From positions 186,001-250,000 of the forward strand of contig JACQEZ010000016.1 in assembly GCA_016200325.1 (NCBI GenBank): 64,000 nucleotides of DNA, written 5' to 3'. This document shows, one piece after another, positions 43,239 through 51,913 of the stretch. Origin of the DNA: Candidatus Manganitrophaceae bacterium (GTDB lineage Bacteria > Nitrospirota > Nitrospiria > SBBL01 > Manganitrophaceae). How positions within the stretch are numbered: position 1 is the stretch's first letter; every line of letters starts with the position of its first letter. Under the pieces are notes generated by a model, which had not been told where the DNA came from, searched no databases, and worked only from the letters and a program-made list of their open reading frames with translations. Made by a program: the position numbers and the translations under genes.

Positions 43239-43703
43239 ATGAAATTTTACCAGGTTATCGCCACTGGCTTCGGAGTCGGGTATTTTCCCTTTCTGCCGGG
43301 AACGGCGGGAAGCCTTCTCGGCCTCTTTCTCTTTCTCCCGCTTCGCTCACTCTCTCCATTCTTCTTTGGTCTCTTCTTTGTCTTTCTCTTCGGATTGGGG
43401 ACTTATGCGGCCGGTGCTTGCGAGCGCTCTCTTCAAAAAAAAGACGCCGGTGAAATCGTCATCGACGAGATTGCCGCAATGATGATCGTTCTCTTCCTTC
43501 TCCCCGCCTCGCTCGGTTGGTGGATCGCCGGCTTCATCACCTTCCGAATCTTTGATATCGCAAAGCCGCCGCCGATCCCTCTTTTTGAGAAACTGCCGGG
43601 GGGATGGGGAATTATGGCAGACGATGTCGCCGCGGCAGGTTATGCCGTTCTCTCTCTCCGACTGATCGAAATGATATTAAAGAGCCTCGGGGTGGGAGGA
43701 TGA
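43239..43703 (+). CDS. pgpA: phosphatidylglycerophosphatase A
   Basis: 154 residues. PgpA motifs: GVGYFPFLPGTAGSLLGL near the N-terminus, GEIVIDEIAAMM near residue 72 (catalytic aspartate/glutamates), RIFDIAKPPPI, and C-terminal DDVAAAGYAVL. Three to four transmembrane helices. Dephosphorylates phosphatidylglycerol phosphate. No Shine-Dalgarno site is evident before the ATG. The stop overlaps the next gene (ATGA). Confidence 0.94.
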   Translation: MKFYQVIATGFGVGYFPFLPGTAGSLLGLFLFLPLRSLSPFFFGLFFVFLFGLGTYAAGACERSLQKKDAGEIVIDEIAAMMIVLFLLPASLGWWIAGFITFRIFDIAKPPPIPLFEKLPGGWGIMADDVAAAGYAVLSLRLIEMILKSLGVGG

Positions 43704-44896
43704 CCGAGATCAGCGCCACCCTCCTCCGATGGGGCACCCCTCGAATCTTTGACTCAACCGTGGGGGCGCCGTTCGGCGCACTTCAGCGGACACTTTATCG
43801 CTCGGGGGTAGAAAAGATTGAAGAGACCTACGTCGAAGAGGAGGCGGCGTTGGAAGGAGCGCTGCGCACCGCAGCGGCGCGGAGTGCTGTTGTCTGCGTC
43901 GCCGCAACAGATGCGGATGGCGCCGGATGGGCCGCCCGTCTCGATGTGCTGAGGGGACTCATGGCGAAGGTCAGTCGGAAACGGCTGACCCTTTCCGCGA
44001 AAACGGACACCCTCCTTCCCGGCGGGACAGAAACGGTCGTCGATCCCGAAGGAGCCATTCCCCTCTTCCTTCTCCCCTTCTCCTTGCCCCACTCCTCCCG
44101 GCCGACCCTCTTGATTATCACCCCCGGAGGAGAGGCGGTCCTGGAACACCTCCGCCAGGAGATCGAGAAACAGATTCAGAAGGTCTTCGGTCCCCAGGCC
44201 GCGAGTCGATGGGTCGGGATCTGTGGGGTGGCACCGGGCGATGTCCTTCAGTGGGTCGGGGAGAACCTGGCAAAAACGGCGGTCGAGGTAAAATCCTTTC
44301 CGGCCATTGCCGGCGTGGACCTTCTCTTCCGATCACGAGACCCACTCTTGCTCAACACGGCGATGGCCGCATTGGAGGCGCGGTGGGGTCCGTCCTGCTA
44401 TAGCTGGGAAGGGGAGACGCTGGAAGAGGTCGTCGGCAGGCTCCTTTTGGAAAAGCAAAAGTGGCTGGCGATCGCTGAATCGTGCACCGGAGGCCGGATC
44501 GCCGCTCGGATCACCCGCATCCCCGGCAGCTCCCGCTACTTCGATTCGGCCTCCATCACCTATAGCAATCGCTCGAAAGAGACACTGCTCGGCGTACCCT
44601 CTCCCCTTCTTCAAGAAAAAGGGGCGGTCAGCGCCGAAGTCGCGCATGCCATGGCCGAAGGAATCCGGCAACGCCAAGGGGTCGATCTCGGCCTCTCGGT
44701 TACGGGAATCGCCGGCCCGGGCGGAGGTACCGAGCAGAAGCCGGTCGGCTTGGTCTATATTGCCCTGTCGGATGGAAGACAGACCACGGTGGATCGATTC
44801 CTTTTCAGAGGAGACCGAGAGACGATCCAGGCCGAGGCGGCCCAGCGGGCGCTCGACCGGCTGCGGAGACACCTGATCGGCACCGGGGATCATTAA
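43700..44896 (+). CDS. CinA-family protein with degenerate N-terminal domain
   Basis: 398 residues, ATG overlapping the pgpA stop. The C-terminal half (residues about 255-395) is a normal CinA/PncC nicotinamide mononucleotide deamidase: AESCTGGRIAARITRIPGSS, FDSASITYSNRSKE, GAVSAEVAHAMAEG and SVTGIAGPGGG. The N-terminal half should carry the MoaB-like COG1058 pyrophosphatase motif with GGLGPT, but I find no such motif; the region reads VVCVAATDADGAGWAARLDV. The domain has lost or replaced its active site. Likely NAD salvage. The position before thpR and recA is the usual one. Confidence 0.82.
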   Translation: MTEISATLLRWGTPRIFDSTVGAPFGALQRTLYRSGVEKIEETYVEEEAALEGALRTAAARSAVVCVAATDADGAGWAARLDVLRGLMAKVSRKRLTLSAKTDTLLPGGTETVVDPEGAIPLFLLPFSLPHSSRPTLLIITPGGEAVLEHLRQEIEKQIQKVFGPQAASRWVGICGVAPGDVLQWVGENLAKTAVEVKSFPAIAGVDLLFRSRDPLLLNTAMAALEARWGPSCYSWEGETLEEVVGRLLLEKQKWLAIAESCTGGRIAARITRIPGSSRYFDSASITYSNRSKETLLGVPSPLLQEKGAVSAEVAHAMAEGIRQRQGVDLGLSVTGIAGPGGGTEQKPVGLVYIALSDGRQTTVDRFLFRGDRETIQAEAAQRALDRLRRHLIGTGDH

Positions 44897-45056
44897 AATG
44901 CGGATGCCGAGCAGAAAAATGCGAAGAACATCCTGATCATTTACTTCCCCATTTTTGAGTCCTCCGCCAACGCTCCGAATTCTCGATTCAAAATCGGACA
45001 CCTTTCAAAAAAAGTCAAAAAATGGTATAAGAGGAGATCTGATTTTCAGGATCTGA

Positions 45057-45623
45057 ATGATGGGAATTCGTCTTTTTGTCGCCTTACCGATCTCGGAAGA
45101 GATCCGCAAGCAGTGCGTATCGCTTCAAGAGATCGGCCGCCAAAAGGCCTCCTCCATCCGATGGGTCGCCCCGGAGCAGATTCATCTAACCCTCTTTTTC
45201 TTGGGTTGGACCGATCCGGCGATGCAACCGAAAATCGAGACGGAAATTCGTGAGACCGCCGCGCGCTCCGTCTCCTTTTTAGTTCAGATCAGCGGGTTAG
45301 GTCTCTTTCCAAAACCGGCCGCACCGAAGGTCTTTTGGGTCGGCGTCTCAAACGAGTCTCCGCTGTTGTCGCTTCAGCAAGTGTTGTCGGAGCGAATGGC
45401 TTCTCTCGGCTTTCCGGTGGAGACCCGTCCCTATCGACCCCATCTCACCCTCGGTCGGGTAAAAGGATCGGTCCCCGACGGATTTATCCGCTGGGTCGCC
45501 GAAGAGAGTCGGCTTCAGATTGGAGAGTGTGACATGGAAAGCCTTTTGCTGATGGAGAGTCGGATGAGACCGGAAGGGTCCATTTATACCCCGCTGTTCA
45601 CCGCCGGCCTGGGAACGTCATAG
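45057..45623 (+). CDS. thpR: RNA 2',3'-cyclic phosphodiesterase (2'-5' RNA ligase family)
   Basis: 188 residues. Two HxTx motifs, HLTLFFLGW near residue 43 and HLTLGRVKG near residue 130, define the LigT/ThpR 2H-phosphoesterase family. N-terminal MGIRLFVALPI is typical. Two adjacent ATG codons can start it. Encoded 30 bp upstream of recA; the cinA-thpR-recA order is common. Confidence 0.92.
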   Translation: MMGIRLFVALPISEEIRKQCVSLQEIGRQKASSIRWVAPEQIHLTLFFLGWTDPAMQPKIETEIRETAARSVSFLVQISGLGLFPKPAAPKVFWVGVSNESPLLSLQQVLSERMASLGFPVETRPYRPHLTLGRVKGSVPDGFIRWVAEESRLQIGECDMESLLLMESRMRPEGSIYTPLFTAGLGTS

Positions 45624-45653
45624 CACCAGTTATTATTTACTTAAGGAGAAAAC

Positions 45654-46781
45654 ATGGCAGAGCGAGAATTGAAAGAAAGAGAGAACCACCGAGAAAAAGC
45701 CCTTGAACTGGCAATGTCGCAGATCGAAAAGCAGTTCGGCAAGGGAGCGATCATGAAGCTTGGGGCGGACGGGGTCGCCGCAAACGTCGCCATCATCCCC
45801 AGCGGCTCGTTGGGACTCGATATCGCACTCGGCGTCGGCGGAATTCCACGGGGCCGCGTCGTCGAAATCTTCGGCCCGGAGTCGTCCGGAAAAACCACCC
45901 TCTGTCTGCATGCGATTGCAGAAGCGCAGAAGAGTGGCGGGGCGGCCGCATTTATCGACGCCGAACATGCTCTCGACATCCACTACGCCGCAAAGCTGGG
46001 GGTCAAAATCGACGACCTCCTCGTCTCCCAGCCCGACACCGGCGAGCAGGGGCTGGAAATTGCCGAGACCTTGGTCCGCAGCGGTGCATTGGATATCGTC
46101 GTCATTGACTCGGTCGCCGCGCTCGTCCCGCGGGCCGAGATTGAAGGGGAGATGGGCGACTCGCACATGGGGCTCCAGGCCCGGCTGATGTCCCAGGCGC
46201 TTCGGAAGCTGACGGCGGCGATCTCCAAATCTCATACCTGCGTGATGTTCACCAATCAGATCCGGATGAAGATCGGCGTGATGTTCGGAAATCCGGAGAC
46301 GACCACCGGCGGAAATGCGCTGAAGTTCTACGCCTCCGTTCGGCTCGATATCCGCCGGATCGAAGCAATCAAAGAAGGGCAAGATGTCATCGGAAACCGG
46401 GTTCGAGTGAAAGTCGTCAAGAACAAGATCGCACCCCCTTTCCGGCAGGCCGAATTCGACGTCCTCTTTAATCTCGGCATCTCCAGACTCGGAGAGGTCC
46501 TCGATTTGGGGGTGGAGAAGAAGGTCATCGATAAAAGCGGCGCCTGGTACTCCTACAAAGGAGATCGGATCGGCCAGGGACGCGACCAGTCGATTAACTA
46601 TCTCAGGGAGAATCCCGCGACGGCGTCGACTATCGAAGAGGCCATCCGGGAAGCGGGCGGACTGCCGGCGCGGAACGGGAAGAAAGAGATAAAGGACACC
46701 AAGGATATGAAGGATACGAAAGAGACCAAAGAGATCCCCACCCCGGCGGTCGCCGTGGGGGCCGAGCGGGTCAAGCGCTAG
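45654..46781 (+). CDS. recA: recombinase RecA
   Basis: 375 residues, AAGGAG seven bases before the ATG. Walker [11 protein letters not shown] near residue 76, plus [35 protein letters not shown], the L2 loop [21 protein letters not shown], and Walker B region. The C-terminal tail carries a run of lysine/aspartate/threonine repeats ([14 protein letters not shown]) before ending in KR. RecA tails are normally acidic and shorter. Catalyses strand exchange and SOS induction. Confidence 0.98.
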   Translation: MAERELKERENHREKALELAMSQIEKQFGKGAIMKLGADGVAANVAIIPSGSLGLDIALGVGGIPRGRVVEIFGPESSGKTTLCLHAIAEAQKSGGAAAFIDAEHALDIHYAAKLGVKIDDLLVSQPDTGEQGLEIAETLVRSGALDIVVIDSVAALVPRAEIEGEMGDSHMGLQARLMSQALRKLTAAISKSHTCVMFTNQIRMKIGVMFGNPETTTGGNALKFYASVRLDIRRIEAIKEGQDVIGNRVRVKVVKNKIAPPFRQAEFDVLFNLGISRLGEVLDLGVEKKVIDKSGAWYSYKGDRIGQGRDQSINYLRENPATASTIEEAIREAGGLPARNGKKEIKDTKDMKDTKETKEIPTPAVAVGAERVKR

Positions 46782-46850
46782 CCGGCATCCTCCGCCGACG
46801 CGTTCGAGGGGCTGAGGCCAGCCCCGGAACAGGTCTCATATGGTAAACTT

Positions 46851-46889
46851 TCCAAGCGGGTCGGGTGACTTTTCTCCGGCCCGCTTGGA
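46851..46889. repeat. 10-bp perfect inverted repeat between recA and pilT
   Basis: TCCAAGCGGG (46851-46860) pairs with CCCGCTTGGA (46880-46889), loop 19 nt; inner wobble pairs may extend the stem by about five. A direct repeat CTCATATGG flanks it (46836-46844 and 46894-46902). No T-tract follows, so it is not an ordinary terminator. A shorter stem GGGGCTG/CAGCCCC lies just upstream at 46808-46825. Confidence 0.7.
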
Positions 46890-46930
46890 TAAACTCATAT
46901 GGGATAGCGCACGTTCGGAAGGGGGATGAT

Positions 46931-48070
46931 ATGAAGATCGATGAGTTGTTGAAGGCGGCGATGGAGCGGGGTTCGTCCGACCTCCACCTGAAAGTCGGCG
47001 TACAGCCGATGGCCCGAATTCATGGGTCATTAACACCGCTGGAGAAGTTTCCGAAGCTGACGCAGGAAGAGGCGATCAGCCTGGCCTTCTCGGTGATGAA
47101 CCCGGCTCAAAAGGAGAAGTTCAAAGAGCGGTCGGAAATCGACTTCGGTTACGGCGCCGCCGGGTTGGGGCGCTTCCGGGTCAATGTCTTCCAGCAGCGC
47201 GGGACCATCGGCATGGTCTTTCGCGTCATTCCGATCAAGATTTTATCGATTCAGGATCTGCTTCTCCCGCCGGTCATTGAAAAGCTGGCGGCGGAGCACC
47301 GGGGATTGATTCTGGTCACCGGAACGACCGGGAGCGGGAAATCGACCAGCCTCGCGGCGATGGTCGACCATATCAACCAGAATCGGATGGTGAACATCAT
47401 CACGATCGAGGATCCGATCGAGTTTCTCCATCGCGATAAAAAAGGGATCGTCAGCCAACGGGAGATCGGTCACGATACCGAGTCGTTCAGTATCGCGCTC
47501 CGCTCCGCGCTGCGGCAAGACCCCGATGTGATTCTCGTCGGCGAGATGCGCGACTTCGAGACCATTTCGACGGCGCTGGTGGCGGCTGAAACGGGCCATC
47601 TGGTGATGAGCACGCTGCATACGCTGGATGCGGTCGAGACGATCAACCGGATTATTTCGGTCTTCCCGCCGTATCAGCAAAAGCAGGTCCGGCTGCAGCT
47701 CGCGTCTGTTCTACGGGGGATTGTATCGATGCGGCTGGTTCCCAAGGCCGACGGGCGGGGCCGGGTTCCGGCGGTCGAGGTCTTGATTGCAACCCAGACG
47801 GTTCGGGAAGCGATCATCGACCCCGATAAGACACGGCGGATCCATGACATCATCGCCGCCGGCACCTCCCAATATGGGATGCAGACATTCGATCAGTCGC
47901 TGTATACCCATTACAAACAGCAGCTGATCACCTATGAAGAGGCATTGAAATGGGCGGCCAATCCCGAAGACTTCGCGTTGAAGGTCAAGGGGATTCAATC
48001 GACCAGCGAAAGCTGGGAAGATCAGGAACAGGCCGATGACAGCAGCAAACTACAGATCGACCGCTTCTAA
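46931..48070 (+). CDS. pilT: twitching motility ATPase PilT
   Basis: 379 residues from ATG 46931 (GGGGG six bases upstream; an in-frame extension to 46865 is rejected). N-terminal SDLHLKVGVQPMARIHGSL, Walker A GTTGSGKSTSLAAM near residue 138, Asp box ITIEDPIEFLH, Walker B VGEMRDFETI and His box STLHTLDAVETINR. C-terminal AAGTSQYGMQTFDQSL is the AIRNLIRE-region counterpart. Drives pilus retraction. The stop lies inside recX, which starts 35 bp upstream of it. Confidence 0.95.
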   Translation: MKIDELLKAAMERGSSDLHLKVGVQPMARIHGSLTPLEKFPKLTQEEAISLAFSVMNPAQKEKFKERSEIDFGYGAAGLGRFRVNVFQQRGTIGMVFRVIPIKILSIQDLLLPPVIEKLAAEHRGLILVTGTTGSGKSTSLAAMVDHINQNRMVNIITIEDPIEFLHRDKKGIVSQREIGHDTESFSIALRSALRQDPDVILVGEMRDFETISTALVAAETGHLVMSTLHTLDAVETINRIISVFPPYQQKQVRLQLASVLRGIVSMRLVPKADGRGRVPAVEVLIATQTVREAIIDPDKTRRIHDIIAAGTSQYGMQTFDQSLYTHYKQQLITYEEALKWAANPEDFALKVKGIQSTSESWEDQEQADDSSKLQIDRF

Positions 48071-48617
48071 ACGCCCCCGAGAGACCGGCCGGCGGAATTC
48101 GAAGACGGAGGAAAAAGAGAGCGGAACGGAAACGCAGTCGGAGCTGATCGACCGGGCAAAACAGACAGCCTACCGGATGCTCTCCTACCGAGATCGAAGC
48201 ATCAAAGAGATCGAAACGAAGCTGGCGCAAAAGGGGTATTCCGAAGCGGTCGTTACCCTCGTCATCGCCTCGCTCAAAGAGGCGAACTATTTAGACGACG
48301 ATCGCTTTGCGCATCAGTGGGTCCGCCTCAGAACAGAGCATCGGCACCTCGGCCCGCTTCGCCTCAAAAGAGAGCTTCAAGAAAAAGGGCTCTCCCCGGA
48401 AATCACCGAGGAGGCGATCCAACGGCTCTCAACGGAAGGAGATCCGGTTGCGCCGGCCGAAGCGGCCCTCCGCCGCCGCTTCAAAGATCCTGCCTCACTT
48501 CGCGACATGAAAACCCGGCAGCGCGCTTACGCTTTTCTCCAACGGAAAGGCTTCACCACAGAAACCATTTTTAAGGCATTTAAAAAAATCGGGGCGGCGA
48601 ACCCGGAGATCGATTAA
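48036..48617 (+). CDS. recX: RecX regulatory protein
   Basis: 193 residues. After a basic, low-complexity N-terminus (residues 1-35), three-helix repeats follow the RecX pattern: YRMLSYRDRSIKEIETKLAQKG, YLDDDRFAHQWVRLR, LGPLRLKRELQEKG and YAFLQRKGFTTETI. RecX caps RecA filaments. Its start overlaps the last 35 bp of pilT, so translational coupling with pilT is expected. Confidence 0.92.
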   Translation: MTAANYRSTASKRPRETGRRNSKTEEKESGTETQSELIDRAKQTAYRMLSYRDRSIKEIETKLAQKGYSEAVVTLVIASLKEANYLDDDRFAHQWVRLRTEHRHLGPLRLKRELQEKGLSPEITEEAIQRLSTEGDPVAPAEAALRRRFKDPASLRDMKTRQRAYAFLQRKGFTTETIFKAFKKIGAANPEID

Positions 48618-48748
48618 TCCGGATTTCGCCAAATTTCGGTTGATGATTTTGGAACGAAAGATTAAAATTCTAACGGGTATTCCGCCATCGAACCTCCCCG
48701 ACTTTTCTGATTTTTATAATGCGGGCAAATGAGGGAAAGAGTAGATAA

Positions 48749-51388
48749 ATGACCTCTTCAGAGATCCGATCCAAATTTATCCGTTATTTCGTCGAGCGCG
48801 GCCATGCCGAGGTCCCGAGCTCCCCGCTGATTCCCGAGAGCGACCCGACCCTCCTCTTTACCAACGCCGGGATGGTTCAGTTTAAGTCGGTCTTCTTAGG
48901 AGAAGAGCAGCGTCCGTACAAGCGCGCCGCCTCCTCTCAGAAGTGTATGCGCGCCGGCGGCAAACACAACGACCTCGACAATGTCGGCCAAACCGCCCGG
49001 CATCATACCTTTTTTGAGATGCTCGGCAACTTTTCATTCGGCGACTATTTCAAACAGAATGCCATTGCCTATGCCTGGGAATTGCTGACCCACGTCTTTA
49101 AGCTCTCCCCTGAGCGACTCTGGGTGACTGTCTATCAGGAGGACGATGAGGCGGCCGAGCTCTGGAAGAAACATGTTCCGGCCGACCGGATCGTTCGCCT
49201 CGGCGAGAAAGATAACTTCTGGTCGATGGGAGAGACCGGACCGTGCGGCCCCTGTTCCGAGATCTTGATCGATCAGGGAGAGCGGGTTCATGCCGACTGC
49301 CCCGGCATCGGACGATGCGACTGCGACCGTTATCTGGAAATCTGGAATCTCGTCTTCATGCAGTACAACCGCGATGCGCAAGGAAAGCTCACCCCGCTTC
49401 CGAAGCCGAGCATCGACACCGGGATGGGGCTGGAGCGGATCACGGCGGTCTGCCAAGGGGTCTTGAGCAATTATGAAACCGACCTCTTTCAGCCGATCTT
49501 CAAGACGATCGGCGCGCGGGCCGGAAAATCAGAGGAAGAAGTTCAGGGGATGATGGCAGGCCGGGTAATCGCCGACCATCTCCGCGCGATTACTTTTTTG
49601 ATCAACGACGGCGTTATCCCCTCGAATGAAGGACGCGGTTATGTCCTCCGTCGCATCTTGCGCCGGGCGGCACGGTTTGGAAAACAACTCGGCTTCCACG
49701 ACCCCTTCCTTCACACGATGACCGGGGTCGTCATCGACACGATGCGCGGCCCCTACCCCGATCTGGAGCAGCACCGGAGGCAGATCGAGCAGGCGGTCCT
49801 CCTGGAAGAAGAGCGGTTCATCCATACCCTGAACCAAGGGGTTCAAATTCTGGAAGAGATGATCGCGAAAGTAAAGGGCCGGGGAGAAAAGATCCTCCCG
49901 GGAGAAGCACTCTTTACCCTCTATGACACCTATGGCTTTCCGCTCGATCTGGCCGCCGAGATCGGCCGGGAAGCGGGGCTCGGCATCGATGAAGGCGGCT
50001 TCCGCGCCGCGATGGAGGTCCAACGGGAGCGGGCCCGAAAATCGTGGGTCGGCGCCGGAGAAGCGGACCGGGCGGAGCCGGTCTACCGCGGGCTTCTGGA
50101 AGAGTTCGGAAAGAGCCGGTTCACCGGCTACGAGCATCTCGAGGAAGAGATTACCCTCCAGGCGATTTTAAAAGAGGGCGAGCGGGTTGCCTCGGCCAAG
50201 GGGGGCGACACTGTCGATCTGATCTTCAGTGCGTCGCCGTTCTATGCCGAAGGGGGCGGACAGGTCGGTGACCGCGGAACCCTCTCCTCGGCAACGGCAT
50301 TGGTGGAGATCAGCAACACGGTCAAGCCGCTCCCCGACCTCCACCTCCATCGCGCCAAAGTGATTCAGGGGACGATCACCTCCGGCGAGCGGCTCCATGC
50401 GATCGTCGACGCAGAGGGGCGAAAGAATTCCGCGCGAAACCATACCGGAACACACATCCTCCATGCAGTGTTGCGGGAGGTGCTCGGTGACCATGTGAAG
50501 CAGGCCGGCTCGCTGGTGGCGCCCGATCGCCTTCGCTTCGATTTCTATCACTTCACCCCCCTCACTGAAAAAGAGATCGACCGGATCGAGGCGCGGGTGA
50601 ACGAGCGAATCCGTGAGGATGCGCAGGTCCAAACCAACGTCATGGAGATCAAAGAGGCGATTTCGACCGGGGCGATGGCCCTCTTCGGCGAAAAATATGG
50701 CGAGCAGGTCCGCGTCGTCCAGATGGCCGACTTCAGCCGCGAGCTCTGCGGCGGCACCCACTGCCACGACACCGGCGAGATCGGACTCTTCAAGATCATC
50801 AAGGAGAGCAGCGTCGCCGCCGGTATCCGCCGGATCGAAGCGCTCACCGGCCCGGCCGCTTATCAATATATTAAAGGGCAAGAGCGGCTGTTGCGCGACC
50901 TCTCCTCCGTCCTGCGAAGCCGCCCCGAAGAGGTGGTTCAGAGGGTCGAGCGGCTCAATGCACAGCTCCAGGAGAAAGACCGGGAGATGGAGAAGCTAAA
51001 GAGCCGCGCCGCCTCCCCCGCCGGCGATCCGCTCGGTGCGGTCCGGAAGATCGGATCGCTCTCGCTCAGCGCCCAGAAGATCGCTCCGGCCGACATTAAA
51101 GAGATTCGCGCACAGGCCGATCGTCTGCGCGATCGACTCAAATCAGGGGTGATCATCGTCGGCGCCCCCGATCCGAAGGGAGAGAAGGTGTCGATCGTTG
51201 TGATGGTGACACCCGATTGGACCTCTCATATTTCTGCGGCAGCTGTCGTGAAAGAGCTGGCGGGGCTGATCGACGGAACCGGCGGCGGGAAGCCGGAGAT
51301 GGCCCAGGCTGGCGGCAAACGGATCGACAAACTCGACGCCGCGATCGAGCAGTCGGCTGAAATCATCAAAAAGATGTTGGAAAGTTAA
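48749..51388 (+). CDS. alaS: alanyl-tRNA synthetase
   Basis: 879 residues. Motif 1 region PSSPLIPESDPTLLFTNAGM near residue 20, motif 2 around KCMRAGGKHNDLDNVGQTARH, and motif 3 GMGLERITAV. The editing domain contains HTGTHILHAVLREVLG and CGGTHCHDTGEIG, the zinc-binding HxxxH...CxxxH pattern. Then comes the C-terminal DHHA1 domain, with VVMVTPDW. Follows recX by 130 bp. Confidence 0.98.
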   Translation: MTSSEIRSKFIRYFVERGHAEVPSSPLIPESDPTLLFTNAGMVQFKSVFLGEEQRPYKRAASSQKCMRAGGKHNDLDNVGQTARHHTFFEMLGNFSFGDYFKQNAIAYAWELLTHVFKLSPERLWVTVYQEDDEAAELWKKHVPADRIVRLGEKDNFWSMGETGPCGPCSEILIDQGERVHADCPGIGRCDCDRYLEIWNLVFMQYNRDAQGKLTPLPKPSIDTGMGLERITAVCQGVLSNYETDLFQPIFKTIGARAGKSEEEVQGMMAGRVIADHLRAITFLINDGVIPSNEGRGYVLRRILRRAARFGKQLGFHDPFLHTMTGVVIDTMRGPYPDLEQHRRQIEQAVLLEEERFIHTLNQGVQILEEMIAKVKGRGEKILPGEALFTLYDTYGFPLDLAAEIGREAGLGIDEGGFRAAMEVQRERARKSWVGAGEADRAEPVYRGLLEEFGKSRFTGYEHLEEEITLQAILKEGERVASAKGGDTVDLIFSASPFYAEGGGQVGDRGTLSSATALVEISNTVKPLPDLHLHRAKVIQGTITSGERLHAIVDAEGRKNSARNHTGTHILHAVLREVLGDHVKQAGSLVAPDRLRFDFYHFTPLTEKEIDRIEARVNERIREDAQVQTNVMEIKEAISTGAMALFGEKYGEQVRVVQMADFSRELCGGTHCHDTGEIGLFKIIKESSVAAGIRRIEALTGPAAYQYIKGQERLLRDLSSVLRSRPEEVVQRVERLNAQLQEKDREMEKLKSRAASPAGDPLGAVRKIGSLSLSAQKIAPADIKEIRAQADRLRDRLKSGVIIVGAPDPKGEKVSIVVMVTPDWTSHISAAAVVKELAGLIDGTGGGKPEMAQAGGKRIDKLDAAIEQSAEIIKKMLES

Positions 51389-51435
51389 CCGCTCCATTTT
51401 TCAGATCCACCGAACCTGGATGGAAGGAGGCATCA

Positions 51436-51759
51436 ATGTTTACGACACTCAGAAAAGCAGCCCTGGTCGGTTTGGGATTGACCGAGCGGGCGAAAGAACT
51501 CTGCGAAGAGCTTGCCCGAAAGGGTGAGGCAAACCAGAGCGACGAAGCGCAGCGGTTGAAGTCCTTTTTCGAGTCGGCGGAAAAAGGAGAGCACGAGCTC
51601 AACCAAAAGCTCTCCGATCTCGGCAAACGGATCGCCGGCAACATCCGCTTTCCTTCGCGCGCCGACCTCGACCGGATGGAGAAAGAGCTGGCCGATCTTG
51701 CCGCTCAATTTCGCCGGTGGGAGGCATCGCAGCGCGAGCGAGGGAACTCCACTTTCTAA
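51436..51759 (+). CDS. phasin-like coiled-coil protein
   Basis: 107 residues, GGAGG nine bases upstream. Fully helical and charged; residues about 15-105 are heptad-like with alternating Leu and Glu/Lys. The pattern resembles small phasin or poly(3-hydroxyalkanoate) granule proteins such as PhaI/PhaF N-domains, but no defining motif is present and no PHA synthase is near. Downstream of alaS by 47 bp. Confidence 0.45.
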   Translation: MFTTLRKAALVGLGLTERAKELCEELARKGEANQSDEAQRLKSFFESAEKGEHELNQKLSDLGKRIAGNIRFPSRADLDRMEKELADLAAQFRRWEASQRERGNSTF

Positions 51760-51826
51760 TCTGGCTGATCCCCTCCTTCCCGTTTTGGCGGCCTTTCGCT
51801 ATAATAGCTTTGAGAACTGAACCATT

Positions 51827-51859
51827 GCTGGGAGACCTCACGACAAGAGGTCTCCCAGC
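51827..51859. repeat. 13-bp perfect hairpin upstream of mltG
   Basis: GCTGGGAGACCTC, loop ACGACAA, GAGGTCTCCCAGC, all 13 pairs matching. It lies between a TATAAT at 51800-51805 and the mltG start at 51914, in the likely leader of mltG. The lack of a T-tract argues against a simple terminator. Confidence 0.85.
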
Positions 51860-51913
51860 ATGCATTTCCCTGAGAAGAGCGGCAAGGAAACCTCTCCGAG
51901 CGGAAGACGACAT

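Noticed and set aside
46808-46825. Terminator after recA (GGGGCTG/CAGCCCC stem)
   Set aside because: Stem is good, but there is no T-tract; kept only as part of the inverted-repeat description.
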